Source: Enoplosus armatus (lineage: Eukaryota; Chordata; Actinopteri; Centrarchiformes; Enoplosidae). Taken from it: 64,000 bases of DNA. Within the stretch, counting starts at the first letter, position 1. Each line of letters begins with the position of its first letter. The position numbers and the translations under genes are program-made. The stretch spans positions 13,741,298-13,805,297 of the forward strand of contig NC_092194.1 in the NCBI RefSeq assembly GCF_043641665.1, written 5' to 3'. This document shows, piece after piece, positions 1 to 10,921 of this stretch. The notes below the pieces were generated by a model. The model was not told the DNA's origin. It did no database searches and saw only the letters and a program-made list of their open reading frames with translations.

Positions 1-208
1 ATGACTATTTACCATTCTCATGGGGATGAGAGGGAACAGCATGAGAGACGCAGGAGAAGAAGTTTGCGCGCATGTGTGTGTGGGCACGTGCAGGCTTGTG
101 TGTTTGTCTGTGTGCATTTATGTATATAAGAAAGAAGAGCAAGGAAAGAGAGCTACAGAGACATGTATTATCATGATCTCATATTGGTATTTTTATTTCA
201 ATAAACTT

Positions 209-532
209 AAAGGAATAGTTGACATATTGGGAAACATGCTGATTCGCTTTCTTTCCGAGAGTTGATGAGAAGATTGATGCCACTCTCATGTTAGCAGCCT
301 GTTAGCTTAGCACAAAGACTGGAAACGGGGAAACCGCTAGCTTGGCCAAGAAATAGTCCGGCACAAAACCCCCCCATAAAACAACATGTTGTGAAACAAT
401 ATTTATAGTTTTACAGAGCCAGGCTAGCTGTTTCCCCCAATTTCCAGTCTTTGTGCTAAGCTAAGCTAATCAGTTGCTGGCTCCTTACCATACAGATCAG
501 AGAGTGGTGTTAATTCTCTCATCTAACTCTTG
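209..532. repeat. Foldback (MITE-like) interspersed repeat of percomorph type
   Basis: The left arm starts at the AAAGGAATAGTTGACAT motif and includes TTAGCTTAGCACAAAGACTGG near 303-323. The right arm (about 415-532) carries the complement, CCAGTCTTTGTGCTAAGC, near 446-463, and ends in a GAGAGTGG...CATCTAACTCT stretch that mirrors the left-arm GAGAGTTGATGAGAAG. I know this foldback family from many percomorph genomes and mRNAs. The centre is internally deleted, and the last bases of the right arm (the complement of AAAGGAATAGTT) are missing, so the copy is degenerate. It encodes no protein. Confidence 0.8.
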
Positions 533-2096
533 TTAGACATACAGAGGTCATAAAGTTAGTTAGTTAACATTTTTTGTTACAATTTACATGCTTTGATTGT
601 CCAACATTGTAAATATGAATTCAACATAGAGGCTTTAATGTTTTTTTCTGTGAAAAAAAAGATGAAATGACAACAATTAATTTTCACTGCATTGTTTCCA
701 TTCTGCATCAAACGAGAAGGAATCAATGACTGTAAAACCTCTGAGTCAGACATGACTCCTCATATTACTCTGTGGAAGAGTGTTCAGATGTCTTCCCTGT
801 TCCCAAAACATCCCTTCACGCAAAACTACCTACAAACACATACGCACATTTTGCTATGAAAATCTAGTAACAATAAGTTGCCCCCCCCCCCCCTCAGCTG
901 TGTAGCCCCCATCCCTCTCTTTCTGTCCCCTATGGCCTCCTCCACTTAATCCTCCCGCTCATCTGGGAACCACCAGCACCCCTCCATGAAGAGACGCATT
1001 GTGCCCAGATTATTTGATTGTTTTCAGATGTTGAAGCTTTCCTACACAAAAGGGGAAGAACAGGGTTTGTCCAAAAGCCCTAGGCTACTTGGCCAACGGA
1101 TGGACACACAGGGAGGAGGGGGGAAAGAAGGAATCGGCGCGGGGCTCAGGGAGCGGACACACGAGTCAGGAAGTGACCCCTGCAATGCCAGATTACAAAC
1201 AATGTGCTCTCTCAACTTCTGCAGTCCTCGCTGTGGAACATACCACTTCGGCGGCAGCCAAAGGGGTGGCGCTAGTAGGAGGAAGGAAGGACGGTTTCAG
1301 CCCTCTCTCTCCCTCTCTCTTTAATGCTGCATCCATTCAGTGAGTGGCGGAGGGAGTAGGTGGGTTGGGGGTAGTCGGGCCAGGAAGGCACTTCACTGAT
1401 GAAAAGTCGCCACATGGAAATGGATGAGAAGTGGGCTGAGGGTGGGGGGGTGGGGGTGGGGGGGTGGGGAGTGAGTGGGAGAAGGGCGGGAATTGGCTTG
1501 CGCTACAAGCAGACATGAACGAGGATGTAAAGGGGAAGAAAGGGAGGGAGGTGAAGGATGAGAGACAAGGAAGGAGAGAAAGGATAAGGATAGCGATGGG
1601 GAATGCAAGAATAGGGGAAGTAAGCGTAACGGTGAGGGAGGAATGCCAAAGAGTAATGGTCTGATTCAGGGCTTGTCAAGCATGGAGTCCCGTGCCTGTC
1701 AAATAGCATGTAACCAACAACCTTTTTCTCTGTCTGGTGGTGGAATAGTGTGGAAGGGAAGCAGCGCGTTAACACTGAATGGAGCTTTTGTTCTGGAGTT
1801 GTTGTGCCTTTACATTTGCCCAAGCCTGAAGATGAAACTGACTTCGCATTAGGTCCCATTTTCTCTCACCAATACATTTATATCTCTATACCATTTTCCT
1901 GCAGTTTTCTCCCAGTAACTCCTTTTATCCCCTTAACTTGCCTACTTTATCATTGACGATTTGATTATTCACGTTCTTCCCATCTGTGCTGGGATTGTTC
2001 ACGTAACGACTACCTGGGATTTTCTATTTTATTCTTTGTCTAGAGAGAAAAGAACCTAAAGCAAATCTCCTGATAAATGAAAGAAAAGACCCGGAT

Positions 2097-2098
<2 letters not shown>
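533..2098. other. Intergenic or intronic DNA without recognisable gene
   Basis: There is a 13-base C tract at 881-893, then moderately GC-rich DNA at 900-1380 with overlapping short open frames that look like chance. A G-rich and purine-rich stretch is listed separately. AT-rich sequence at 1860-2090 holds nothing I can name. Confidence 0.6.
1438..1640 (+). repeat. G-rich/purine-rich low-complexity tract with G-quadruplex potential
   Basis: Bases 1438-1490 contain repeated runs of three to seven G separated by single T or short spacers on the + strand. This satisfies the usual four-run pattern for an intramolecular quadruplex. It continues into a purine-dominated stretch (AAGGGGAAG, GGGAGGGAGG) to about 1640. 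The open frames that cross it on both strands are compositional artefacts. Confidence 0.6.

Positions 2099-2128
<30 letters not shown>
2099..2128 (+). repeat. (AC)15 microsatellite
   Basis: Thirty uninterrupted bases of AC. Confidence 0.98.
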
Positions 2129-2130
<2 letters not shown>

Positions 2131-2400
2131 CACCCCCGTCTGCACTGTCATGTGTGACTCACAGTGCATCGCAGCACCGTATGAACTTCAAAAAGAGGCT
2201 GGCTGTACATTCACAGTGTATTCAACCCCTGCTCTTTAAATAGCTCACCCTCCTCCAAACAGAAAAAAAAATCCATGCATTAAAAATGACTGAATCATAC
2301 AAGAATTAAAGAGGCAGAGAACATCTTTTCACATAATGTAGCGCACAACAGCAGCAGTGCACAGACAATGCTAGTTTGTCTTGGTTTAAACCTACGTGTA

Positions 2401-2433
2401 CTCATGTGAGCGAGGTACCACATGTATGTATGT
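2401..2433 (+). repeat. Left arm of a perfect 33-bp inverted repeat
   Basis: The reverse complement of this 33-mer is found base for base at 3433-3465. The arm contains the 6-bp palindrome GGTACC beside CACATG. Identity stops immediately outside 2401-2433, so the pair is not part of a longer visible duplication. Three TG/CA arrays lie between the arms. Confidence 0.9.
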
Positions 2434-2708
2434 ACAGAGAATATGTACACTATGTACAACATGTGTGTCTTACACAGATTTATGTGGGGGTGTGTGTGTT
2501 TAGCAGAATGTTAATGAGGTAGTAGGTGATTTCATATTTGGTTGTCGTGCTGCTTTATTTGAAAAATGTTAACATACATATAGCTGTGCTATACGATCAC
2601 CTATAAGTGCTTGAATGCACACATGGGTACGAATGTACATGCCTACGCATGTTGTATTTGTGATTAAGCATATATGTGTGTTCCTGAACTGTGTGTTGTT
2701 TGTCCAAA

Positions 2709-2727
2709 TGTGTGTGTGTGTGTGTGT
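2709..2727 (+). repeat. (TG)n microsatellite
   Basis: Nineteen bases of uninterrupted TG. Confidence 0.95.
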
Positions 2728-2857
2728 TCAGGAATGCACCTGGCCTGATACGCAGGCAGAGGAATGCTGAATACTGTCTCTCGCCCAGGGAGGCAGGGCT
2801 GGAATGTGGCCCAGGCCCTATTCTTCTCTCCACTGCACAGCACAGGAGAGCTGCAGG

Positions 2858-2859
<2 letters not shown>

Positions 2860-2906
<47 letters not shown>
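2860..2906 (+). repeat. (CA)n microsatellite, 47 bp
   Basis: Uninterrupted CA run. It produces the poly-(His/Thr) and poly-(Cys/Val) stretches of the overlapping false open frames between 2597 and 3108. Confidence 0.98.
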
Positions 2907-2908
<2 letters not shown>

Positions 2909-3030
2909 TTGCACATCCAGTCCTAAGGCCTGGTTCTGATCGCAGCCAACGTTCCACGTGCACCTGTGTGTCTGTGTGCATATGTGTGTGTTGGTTGGGG
3001 GTGTAAAAGTGCTTTCCTGCCTGCCCACGA

Positions 3031-3057
3031 GTGTGTGTGTGTGTGTGTGTGTGTGTG
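3031..3057 (+). repeat. (GT)n microsatellite
   Basis: Twenty-seven bases of uninterrupted GT. Confidence 0.97.
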
Positions 3058-3432
3058 CATGCACGTGCTTGAATGAACAAACTTCTCTTGAGTGCAACCT
3101 GAGAGCAATTAATTTTTCCTTTCGAGCAGGAGCTGTGTAATTTTCATTGCTTCACGCATTGTTATTAAGTCGTTCCATGGTGCTGCAAATTCCAACCAAC
3201 AAAGTGAGCTTACTGCTCCTTTTAAAACTTGCCAGATCTACTGCCCCTTCACTTCAACCCCCTCAAATCCCAATACACTCCACTGACGGTCAAGTCCATA
3301 ACACACAGTGCCTGAGTAACCCAGTCAGTGTCTTGTAATTTTATTGTATGGCACAGAAAGTTAGACTTTAGATGTAACCACAATTCAGATTTTTCAGTAG
3401 AAACAAACAATTGCATTGTATATTGTATCCAG

Positions 3433-3465
3433 ACATACATACATGTGGTACCTCGCTCACATGAG
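3433..3465 (-). repeat. Right arm of the perfect 33-bp inverted repeat
   Basis: Exact reverse complement of 2401-2433. The centre-to-centre distance is about 1.03 kb. No direct repeats or transposon-like termini are evident just outside the arms. Confidence 0.9.
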
Positions 3466-6400
3466 CTGACCTTAAGGGCTGTATAGAGTAGAGCAAACCC
3501 TGTAAACCCCTCAGAATTCTCCTGGATTTATACAATACCAAACTAGAATCAAAGTAAACAAGTATATAAACTTTCATTTAGATCTAAACAGGAGTATGTC
3601 AGCATTTTCCTCCCTTCCTGCTGTGGTGTGCTGTATATGAAATGTTATCCATTCTCTCCTTGGCCCTTGGAGCTGCCTCTGGCCTGAGCTCACTACATAG
3701 CACTCAGATCAAAGAGTTAATTAAAGAGCCTAGGAAGTATGGGGGAAGTTGGCCTCTATGGTTTATATGTCTGTCACCCGCCAGCACACATGCAGACCGG
3801 AAAACTAGGTCTCTTAATTGATCAGGAGTAATTAGTCTGTTCCCTACAGCGAGTATGGCTTTTCAGGGTCCTGACAAATTTGACTATCGTGATGAAGTTC
3901 AGATCTCTAAGGAGCCAAATGTATGAAAAGATGTTTAGATGGATTTGTCCAGGAAAAGGAGTCAATTTAACACAACTATTATTCATTCCCGTAAGCATTA
4001 TCGAAAACCACAGAGGCTTGGTTTCTGTAAGTTTGGCCACTTGGAAATGACAATACCACAAAACCAATCACATGCTTTCAGTCAAAAGTCCCTTGACATG
4101 ATTTTAGAGAAAGGAAGACAACAGTTGTACACTCCAAAATTTTCATTTTTTTTAAAAGAGGGACTGTAAAAAAACACAGTCCACATAGTGCCGTCATTCA
4201 GAGCCAATTTACTGCATGGCAGTCTTGAGACTTGCAGAGCCAATTGATTTTAGCATTGCTTTTTTGATCTCTTACACAGCACCAGGATCTCTGCCCTGTT
4301 TTCTCAAATGGGACAAATAAACAGGGTCTGTGTGTTTATTTGGAATGGGGAGAGGGAAGGCGAATTGGAGAATACAGAAGGGAAGAGAGGAGAAAAAAGA
4401 GAACGTGGGCAAAGGTAAATGGAGGAAAGTGGGAGACAATGGGGTAAAAGTGGTGGGAGTAATTCTACTATAATTAGAGCCTGTTGCATTGACTCTGGCC
4501 GTGGCCTGAAAGCCAAATCAAAGTGTTTCCATTCACACTGAAAGTGGCTTTATGTGGGCTGACAGTAGCACTGGGCTGTATGACAGAGTCCTGGTGTCAC
4601 ATGGACACAGCTTCTTCTTAACACTGCTGCCTGCTCTGTTTGTCTATAATGATTTTCACTTGTTTAAATTCCATTGTTTATTGTTTATGTATGCATAGGG
4701 CCACTGTTTATCTGCATACACATGTTAGTGTTTGCAGATGAATAAGCTTTTATATAGTAATCAGCCTATATACGCATGCAATTGTACCTGAGCTAGTGTG
4801 CTTGTATGTACTTGTGATGGATTGTTTGTACATGTGAAAGTGGAAGGGCATCACGTGTAATCATGTAGGTGTGTGAATGAACAAGCCCTGTTGCTAGGTG
4901 AAATTTGAACTGCTTCATTGTCAGTGCTTTCCTTTGGTGTATACTGCCATCAAGTGGGTGAATATAGTATTGTGAATATTGTTCATCGTGTGCAACAAAA
5001 TGTAATGCTTAAGCCAAGTCTGTGATTCAGACTGTTGTAGTCAAGCTTTTTTCTCGAAGGAGGCCAAGTAGAGACTGAGCCATTCTCAAGATCACAGTAA
5101 GGTTAAGTCAAGATTCAGGTCTTGCAATATATTGTAAGGCTTTAATGTAACTATAATTTTCCGGATTGGATAGGTATGGGGCTGAAGTGCATAATTTGAT
5201 ACAAAAATATTCATGCGAATTTGACCCTAATAGGTCAAAACAAGTCTGAAACATGGCCCAAGTGCAGGACAAGAGTCAGAATTAACAAGCCCAAGTTTAA
5301 CGAACGGTTTTTATCTATAAAACAACACACAGCTGACAGTTTTATGAAATAAGTGTGGTTGGCACCCCCTTGTGGCAGATCATGTATTGTTCAAGAAACT
5401 GGTTTCTGCTCAAAGTATGAGTGACGTCTTTTCCTTGATCAGTCTGCTCTGATGTATGACAGCACAAAATGGTTGATAATATTTTTTGTTCACCAGGTCA
5501 TTTATTCTGTTAAACATAAAATAAGCCTGTTTTTTCAGTTTGAAACAGTCCTGGCACATCCCAAAATAGGACATCCAAATAAACAGAAACATAGTACAAT
5601 TCTGTAACAGAAATCCACATATTCACAAGCACATTAGTTCAACAGATTTTTTTTGGAGTAGTTTCCCCCAAAAAATGAACAAATCTGGAACAGCAAAAAC
5701 AACAGTTTACTCTGATATATCTTTGATGGTTGCCCTGTTGGAAAATTTCACATTTCACAGCAGTTTACCCATATCCAGCAATATAATAATTATTATCAAT
5801 TCAACACATTTATTAACACATGTTCTTGTAGCAGCCCCAAACAGGTCATCAACAACATCAGCATTTCTCTCATTGGTGTGGACAAGGTCATTTAGTCTTC
5901 ACATTCATGTCTGCAAACTTGCATTTTTAGTGTAGATTCAAAACAGTAGTAAAACGGGTTGTTATTAGTTGCTAATGTAGCAGTAAAGAATATAGTTTGC
6001 AGTGTGTCTTGTATCAGAAAGCACTGAAAGTAAAGGCTTAAATACATGTTTTATGGTGCAAATTGTACTCCATGGTGCATTCATGGGTGATTGTGTACAC
6101 ACTTTATTGCTCCATTGGCTTCTCACCCAAACAGGAGCAAATATATCTCAAAGCTGTTGAAATGCTGCACACCATTGGAATGAAAAATTAGAACAAAACA
6201 AACAGCGTAGTTCAATAACTGTTGCAATCCAGAACATTTTCACATCGAATGTACCTCATGCTTTCTCTCAAAGAGCACAGTTCCCTGGACTCAAAACTTA
6301 ACCAACATTACTGTCATTGTTGATACTGGCATCACAGTTACTTTCTGTAGTTTAGCTCATTTAATGAATTTTTATTTTCTTTAATGTTGAGAAATGTAAC

Positions 6401-7039
6401 CATTTACACTTTTTTGTCATCTAACAAGTTGCAAAATATATTGTCTAATTTCTGCACCTGCATGTGTGAGTGCATGCAGTGAAGAATATTCACTAGACAT
6501 TTGAACACATCATATCTATGTGTTTATGTATGCACTTTGTTTTCTAAATCCTGCTAACTTTCTCAGGGCAGATACTTTGACTTATGGTAGTGAAACCACA
6601 TGTGTGACTAATAACATCAATGATCGCTCTGTTCCATTAGGTGTGCCAGTAAGCCATGGTAATGAGCCAACATGCACTTTAGCAGGGCCCTAGCATTGCT
6701 TCACTGTAAATGGAATGCACCCATCATTGTTATCAGTTACACCTGTGTGTCCATTGCTCACCAAGAGGCTTTGTGTTCTCCCTCGGTCCCAACTTGCATA
6801 GATGTAACTTATGTCATCTACTGCCTATCTTGATAACTGGTACATGTCCAATATTTTTATTTCTTTTTCAAATTTTCAGCTTGACAGTATAATTGCAGTT
6901 AATGGTGTCAGTTATAAACAGTCAAAACAACATCCTGCTTAAATCACAGACGTTGACCCAAAGCCATGTAGAGAGAGAGAGAGTTGAGTTGATTGTTCAA
7001 AATGCATGATTCACGTAGACTTCAGATAGTTCCGCACAG
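3466..7039. other. AT-rich non-coding DNA
   Basis: No gene is recognisable. A purine-rich stretch lies at 4335-4450 (GGGGAGAGGG, AGAGAGGAG). Bases 5090-5290 have the AAGTC/CAAGTCTGAAAC flavour of a degenerate interspersed repeat, but I cannot name it. The open frame at 5675-5935 is rich in Ser, Ile and Leu without domain features and is probably chance. A short GA run sits at 6970-6983. Confidence 0.55.
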
Positions 7040-7170
7040 GCAGCCTGAAAGGCTTTCTCACACGTGGTTAACGTTGTGAAAGGGTCTATTTTAACCCAAA
7101 CCATGATCTTTTCCTGAACCTAACCAAGTAGTTTTGGTGCCTAAATCTAACCAAACTGAAAACTGAAAAT
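7040..7170 (+). repeat. Degenerate fish interspersed repeat (AACCCAAACCATGATCTTTTCC type)
   Basis: The string AACCCAAACCATGATCTTTT, followed by CCTGAACCTAACCAAGTAGT and CCTAAATCTAACC, is one I recognise as a common dispersed sequence in percomorph genomes. The class is uncertain. The ends cannot be fixed from one copy. Confidence 0.5.
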
Positions 7171-7836
7171 ATATATAAAAACTAAACTAACTAAACTAAT
7201 AAGTCAACTAAGTCTGACTTTTGGTTTCACACAGGACACAAATCTGGATTCCTGGGTGAAGGCTTTCTGGCAGAAGGCCCTGAAAACTAACTTCTCCCAA
7301 TACTAATAGTTCCTGGAAGTTCTTGGCAGGCAATTTGAATGCTTAAATACAAAAAGACAGACCTGCGATATTGGGTAATTAGTAGTCAGTGAATACATTG
7401 ATTTACAGTAGTGTATTTACATCATGCTGCTCGTATTTGCTTCTAACTTCGGGAACTGTTGAGAGGCTGACATGACTCTCTCTACATGGCTCTGTGTTGA
7501 CCAAACCTGCATGAGCTAAAATATTAGAAAAAATAAACAGAATTAAAAAAAAAAGAATAAAAGAATATAAAGATAAAAGACGTCCGACTTCCGCGTCACG
7601 TGCACACCCCTCAATCTTTGTACGCAGGTGCATCTACGCGTTCCCACCAAGTTGTGCACAAGTGAACCATACAGTATAAGTTAGTTAATGATGGGCACAT
7701 TGTAGATAATGGCTAATATTAGGTTTAGCTCTATTGTGCCTCGGCATAGGTCACAAAGACTGTTTCTACTTTAACTTTACAACCACAAGGGAACCGCGCG
7801 TGCAACAAGTGCGTGGAGTGAAACTGTCCAAAAAGG

Positions 7837-7938
7837 ATGGAGAATATTTGTCAAAATGCGGAGGCGCTGTTAGCATTACACTGGCGTTCAAAACAGGAAA
7901 ATAAAGACACATACTGGAGAAAGAAGTTTCCAAACTAA
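7837..7938 (+). CDS. Possible upstream ORF, 33 codons
   Basis: An ATG at 7837 opens a frame that begins MENICQNAEALLALHW and is rich in Lys, Arg, Gln and Trp toward its end, stopping at TAA 7936-7938. It lies within the putative 5' leader, upstream of the ATG at 7985, with A at -3 lacking (AAAAGG before ATG). It resembles no family I know. If the transcript exists, this frame would be met before the downstream ATG and could limit its translation. It could equally be chance. Confidence 0.2.
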   Translation: MENICQNAEALLALHWRSKQENKDTYWRKKFPN

Positions 7939-7984
7939 AGAAATTGGATGTTGTTCCCTGAATCGTCGTCAGCACGGGGAGAAA

Positions 7985-8017
7985 ATGCTAGCTAGCAAGA
8001 GGATTCACCGGCTAGCG
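7985..8017 (+). CDS. Candidate first coding exon (11 codons, phase 0)
   Basis: The ATG at 7985 has A at -3. The frame reads MLASKRIHRLA and ends exactly at a consensus donor (GCG|GTAAGT at 8017/8018), so the exon would end in phase 0. Three basic residues (K5, R6, R9) with intervening hydrophobics would suit an amphipathic or mitochondrial-type N-terminus, but eleven residues are too few for identification. Read through the donor, the frame stops three codons later. The best-looking continuation I can find on the + strand is 15275-15376, which is also phase 0. An ATG-containing untranslated exon is the alternative. Confidence 0.3.
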
Positions 8018-8150
8018 GTAAGTTAAGTTTAAGCGGGCTGCACCTGCTCTTGTGTTTATTCTGCTGTTGAGTTTCTAAGTACTGTGTCTTGTGTTTATGC
8101 GTGTGTCACCCGCCGAGGTGTCCACGCCGTCGGCTTTATGAATCGGTTTA

Positions 8151-9164
8151 ATCCTGGTTCAGTTTGAAAGGCTAACTGAAGTCAGTTTTATCATAAGGGC
8201 GTCCTTTATGTCTTAGGTCTGTTACTAAGGTTACTCTAAGATTAGCTAAGCAAGTGTGGTCAGAAAGGTATAACTGCACTTTCTGGCAGGCATGATGAAA
8301 CTGGTTTATCAGTTTAGGTGACACTCACTTTGGTGTTTGATTAGTTGATCAACAATACATTTCCTGACAATTTGAAAAGGTTTAACATAAATACTTCAAA
8401 ATACCTCTAATTATGGTTTCTCATGTGTGAGGATTTGCAGCTTTTCTCAGATACATATTGTAAATGAGTATTTGTTCAGTTTTTGTGGGTATTCCTTTTT
8501 AAAGCCACGGTGAAGTAGTAAAATAATGCATCTCATTACTGTCTGCTGACATTTAGAAATTAAACACCTACATCATTTGTGGAGGATTTTTACAGCTGCT
8601 TTGTTGGAGCATTGGCCTGACAGGTGGATTTCTGAAGCAAACGTAAATAATTAGATATTCAATCACTACCTTAATGACAGTTATAGACCCTGGCTGTTGT
8701 CACATCTTTCAGCTCCTGTTTATGTGCCTGGACCTGGCCTACACTTAAAGTACACATGCTGTTTCTCATGTTTCACAAACAACATTTAAAACACAGATGC
8801 ACATTTTTAAATTAATGATTTGACACTTTTTTCCCCCATCTTCTTTCTGTCCGCTTTTGTACGCTCCCTTGGTCAACATTGGTTGGGATTAACCAATGCT
8901 GGTATTGCTTTCCTTTGTTTATTGTACCTTGTAGCAGCATATTATTGTGTGGGTATCAGACTGTAGTTGATGCATTATAATATTTTTTTACTGGACTTCT
9001 TTGAGTGGTACTGCTTCGCTGTTTCAGCATGGATGGATGAGGTTTAACATTTCTTTCTTTGTTTTATACAGATTAATCGGTTCAGTTGAGTTGTGCAGTC
9101 TTATGTGAAGAGCTCTCAACATACAGCAGCAATACACAGATAAAAATAAGAGAGAGGATAGAGA
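8151..9164. other. Non-coding DNA, probably first intron
   Basis: AT-rich sequence without repeats I recognise. A small hairpin (CATTGGTT / AACCAATG, 6-base loop) lies at 8877-8898. Nothing else is supported. Confidence 0.5.

Positions 9165-9218
<54 letters not shown>
9165..9218 (+). repeat. Compound (GT)n(GA)n microsatellite
   Basis: About 15 bases of GT pass directly into 40 bases of GA. The His/Ser-Leu repeats in the overlapping open frames (9024-9332) come from this array. Confidence 0.97.
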
Positions 9219-9222
<4 letters not shown>

Positions 9223-9445
9223 CTTATCAGAAACAAACACATGTTTATTGATGGTGAAAAACTTAGTTTGAATTGTTTTATGGATACCAAACCCCCCACC
9301 CTAACATGTAAAGCACACGTCTGTCTCCTCAAGGCGTGTCACCAGTGCTTTGATCACTGTGATGTGTTCATCCTGTCACCATGACGGGATGAGTGTCATT
9401 GTCATTTAACACACCCCTTTGGAAAGAAACGCAGCAGTGCTTATC

Positions 9446-9804
9446 CTAGATATTCATATGTGCAACCACACATACATATGCACTCAAAGGAAGTATGATG
9501 CCACCATCAACTCTGTCAGTTTGCAGCAACTTGGCAAAACATTTGTCCATCGCATCAACATCTGGCATCAAAATCATGCCAAACAAGTGCTTGGTAAGAA
9601 CATCCCAACTTCCCCTGTTTGTCAGCTCGATGAGTGAGTCTTGGTGAAATTCTTTGAACTTGTTAACCTTAAGGAGGGTGAGGAGTAACATGCCAGATGC
9701 AGAGTAAACATCATCGCCATTCAAGTGAATATGTTGAGAAAAATGGAACCAGGTGAACTATTTATAGAGGAGGTGCAGAAAGGACTTTTAAATGCTGCCT
9801 GTTA
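9446..9804 (-). pseudogene. Unrecognised minus-strand open frame, possibly an exon or gene remnant
   Basis: On the minus strand the frame is open from just after a stop at 9802-9804 to a stop at 9446-9448, nearly 120 codons. There is no good ATG near its start; the usual start assigned at 9724 is a TTG. The portion from 9724 to about 9480 looks like real protein: GDDVYSASGMLLLTLLKV, then KFKEFHQDSLIEL, WDVLTKHLFGMILMPDVDAM and CFAKLLQTDRVDGGIILPL. This is a run of amphipathic leucine-rich helices with balanced charge and no low complexity. I do not recognise the family. Neighbours give no help: a microsatellite lies on one side and AT-rich DNA on the other. It may be one exon of a minus-strand gene, or a fragment of a retrocopy or mobile-element gene; chance is not excluded. 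Confidence 0.3.
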
Positions 9805-10292
9805 CCTGTGAGTTTGCTTTTATGTTTGAGTCATCCCACATCAACATCATTCTGTTTTTTATCCTCAGGTTTCCTTTCGGTATTTGCTTTAGCTAGAGGT
9901 TACAGAGGCTATAACTCTGCAGAATGCTGCTTCTGAGTTTTTAGTAGCATAACGTTCTCACCTTTGATGACCATAGATGCCGCAAATGGAAATATTGTTT
10001 TTAGTTGTAAGAAAAGAGGACTGTTTACTTGATTTTTGACATATAATTCATTATTTGTTCTGATGTTTTCACTTCTCCAGGTTCATTCTCCATCTTTTAG
10101 CTTTTTTCCAAACATATCAGTGTCCTTTTACCATCGGTAAAAAGTGAATGATCATTCAGAGAGGCAGTAGGACATATTATGAGAATTGAAATTGTAGCTG
10201 AATAAACTGTACACTATTTTCTTAATGTGACAGTAGTAGTAGGAGAAACTTAATAAGCAAGAATGTTTGGTAGTCTAGAACGATGAAACAGC

Positions 10293-10572
10293 CAGGCTGA
10301 TATATTGGCCAATATTAATTCAATATATTGATATCGGTGTATAAGTTGACGAATAAGTAACAGTTTGAGGGACTTTGAGGGTCCACTAGAGAGCATGTAT
10401 GTATCTTGGTCACAATTCATCAATGAAAACAAATCTAAGGGATCCATAAGATTGCTTATGTTTAGTTAGTTATATGTTTAGTTTTAAGAAAATTATTGTC
10501 AGCCGATATATCGATATCAGATGTCCCAAATATCAGTATCTGCCTCAAAAATCCAGTATCGGTCAGGCTACA
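10293..10572 (-). repeat. Degenerate interspersed repeat with GATATATCG-rich ends
   Basis: The reverse complement starts TAGCCTGACCGATACTGG and carries TGATATCGATATATCGGC. A related copy with TAGCCCGACTGATGCTGG lies at 34837 in the opposite orientation. I recognise this as a common teleost dispersed repeat with 'ATATCGGCCGATAT'-like termini. It is probably a non-autonomous DNA element. No coding capacity. Confidence 0.55.
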
Positions 10573-10921
10573 GTATTATGATTCTTTTCCAACATAGGAA
10601 TTTTACTCAGATCTGTGTAACTTCTTACAGAACTTGGAAGCCTTTTACTTTTTTGGAGGATATCTAGTTTAAAATTTTTGTTCTTGGCTATACAGTAGTT
10701 CCTGTGACTGATACTGGGGAGTAGTTTGCAGGATTTAAATCCCTATTTTACAATTACCACTTGTAATAACCGATTGACGGAACAGCAGCCTGTGGAAGAG
10801 ACTATTAAAGCCCCTACACAACCATAGTACAGTATAGTGTTTTCACCTATTTTGCTAGTTTTGTTGAACTTGGTGTGACAACTTGCAACTTTGTTTCATC
10901 AATACACAGACACTGGTGACA

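Larger units (their letters stand above)
7580..8150 (+). promoter_or_regulatory. CpG-rich putative promoter and 5' exon
   Basis: CpG dinucleotides cluster here (7581-7640, 7795-7870, 7965-8030, 8098-8150), unlike the CpG-poor DNA on both sides. An ETS/GABP-type site ACTTCCGC (7587-7594) is followed directly by an E-box CACGTG (7597-7602). This is a common arrangement in housekeeping promoters, upstream of the start site. No TATA box is evident. GCTAGC-rich sequence just before the donor at 8018 is typical of teleost 5' untranslated regions. Direction is inferred as + from the splice donor. The start site is not resolvable, probably somewhere in 7640-7830. Confidence 0.5.

Noticed and set aside
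986..1343. 112- and 84-codon frames
   Set aside because: They overlap in two registers, have no domain features and no splice context, and are consistent with raised local GC.
2597..3108. Overlapping long frames with poly-His/Thr and poly-Cys/Val
   Set aside because: They are translations of the CA/TG arrays at 2860-2906 and 3031-3057 in several registers and both strands.
8877..8898. Small hairpin as an RNA gene
   Set aside because: An 8-bp stem with a 6-base loop is common by chance; no further structure or boxes.
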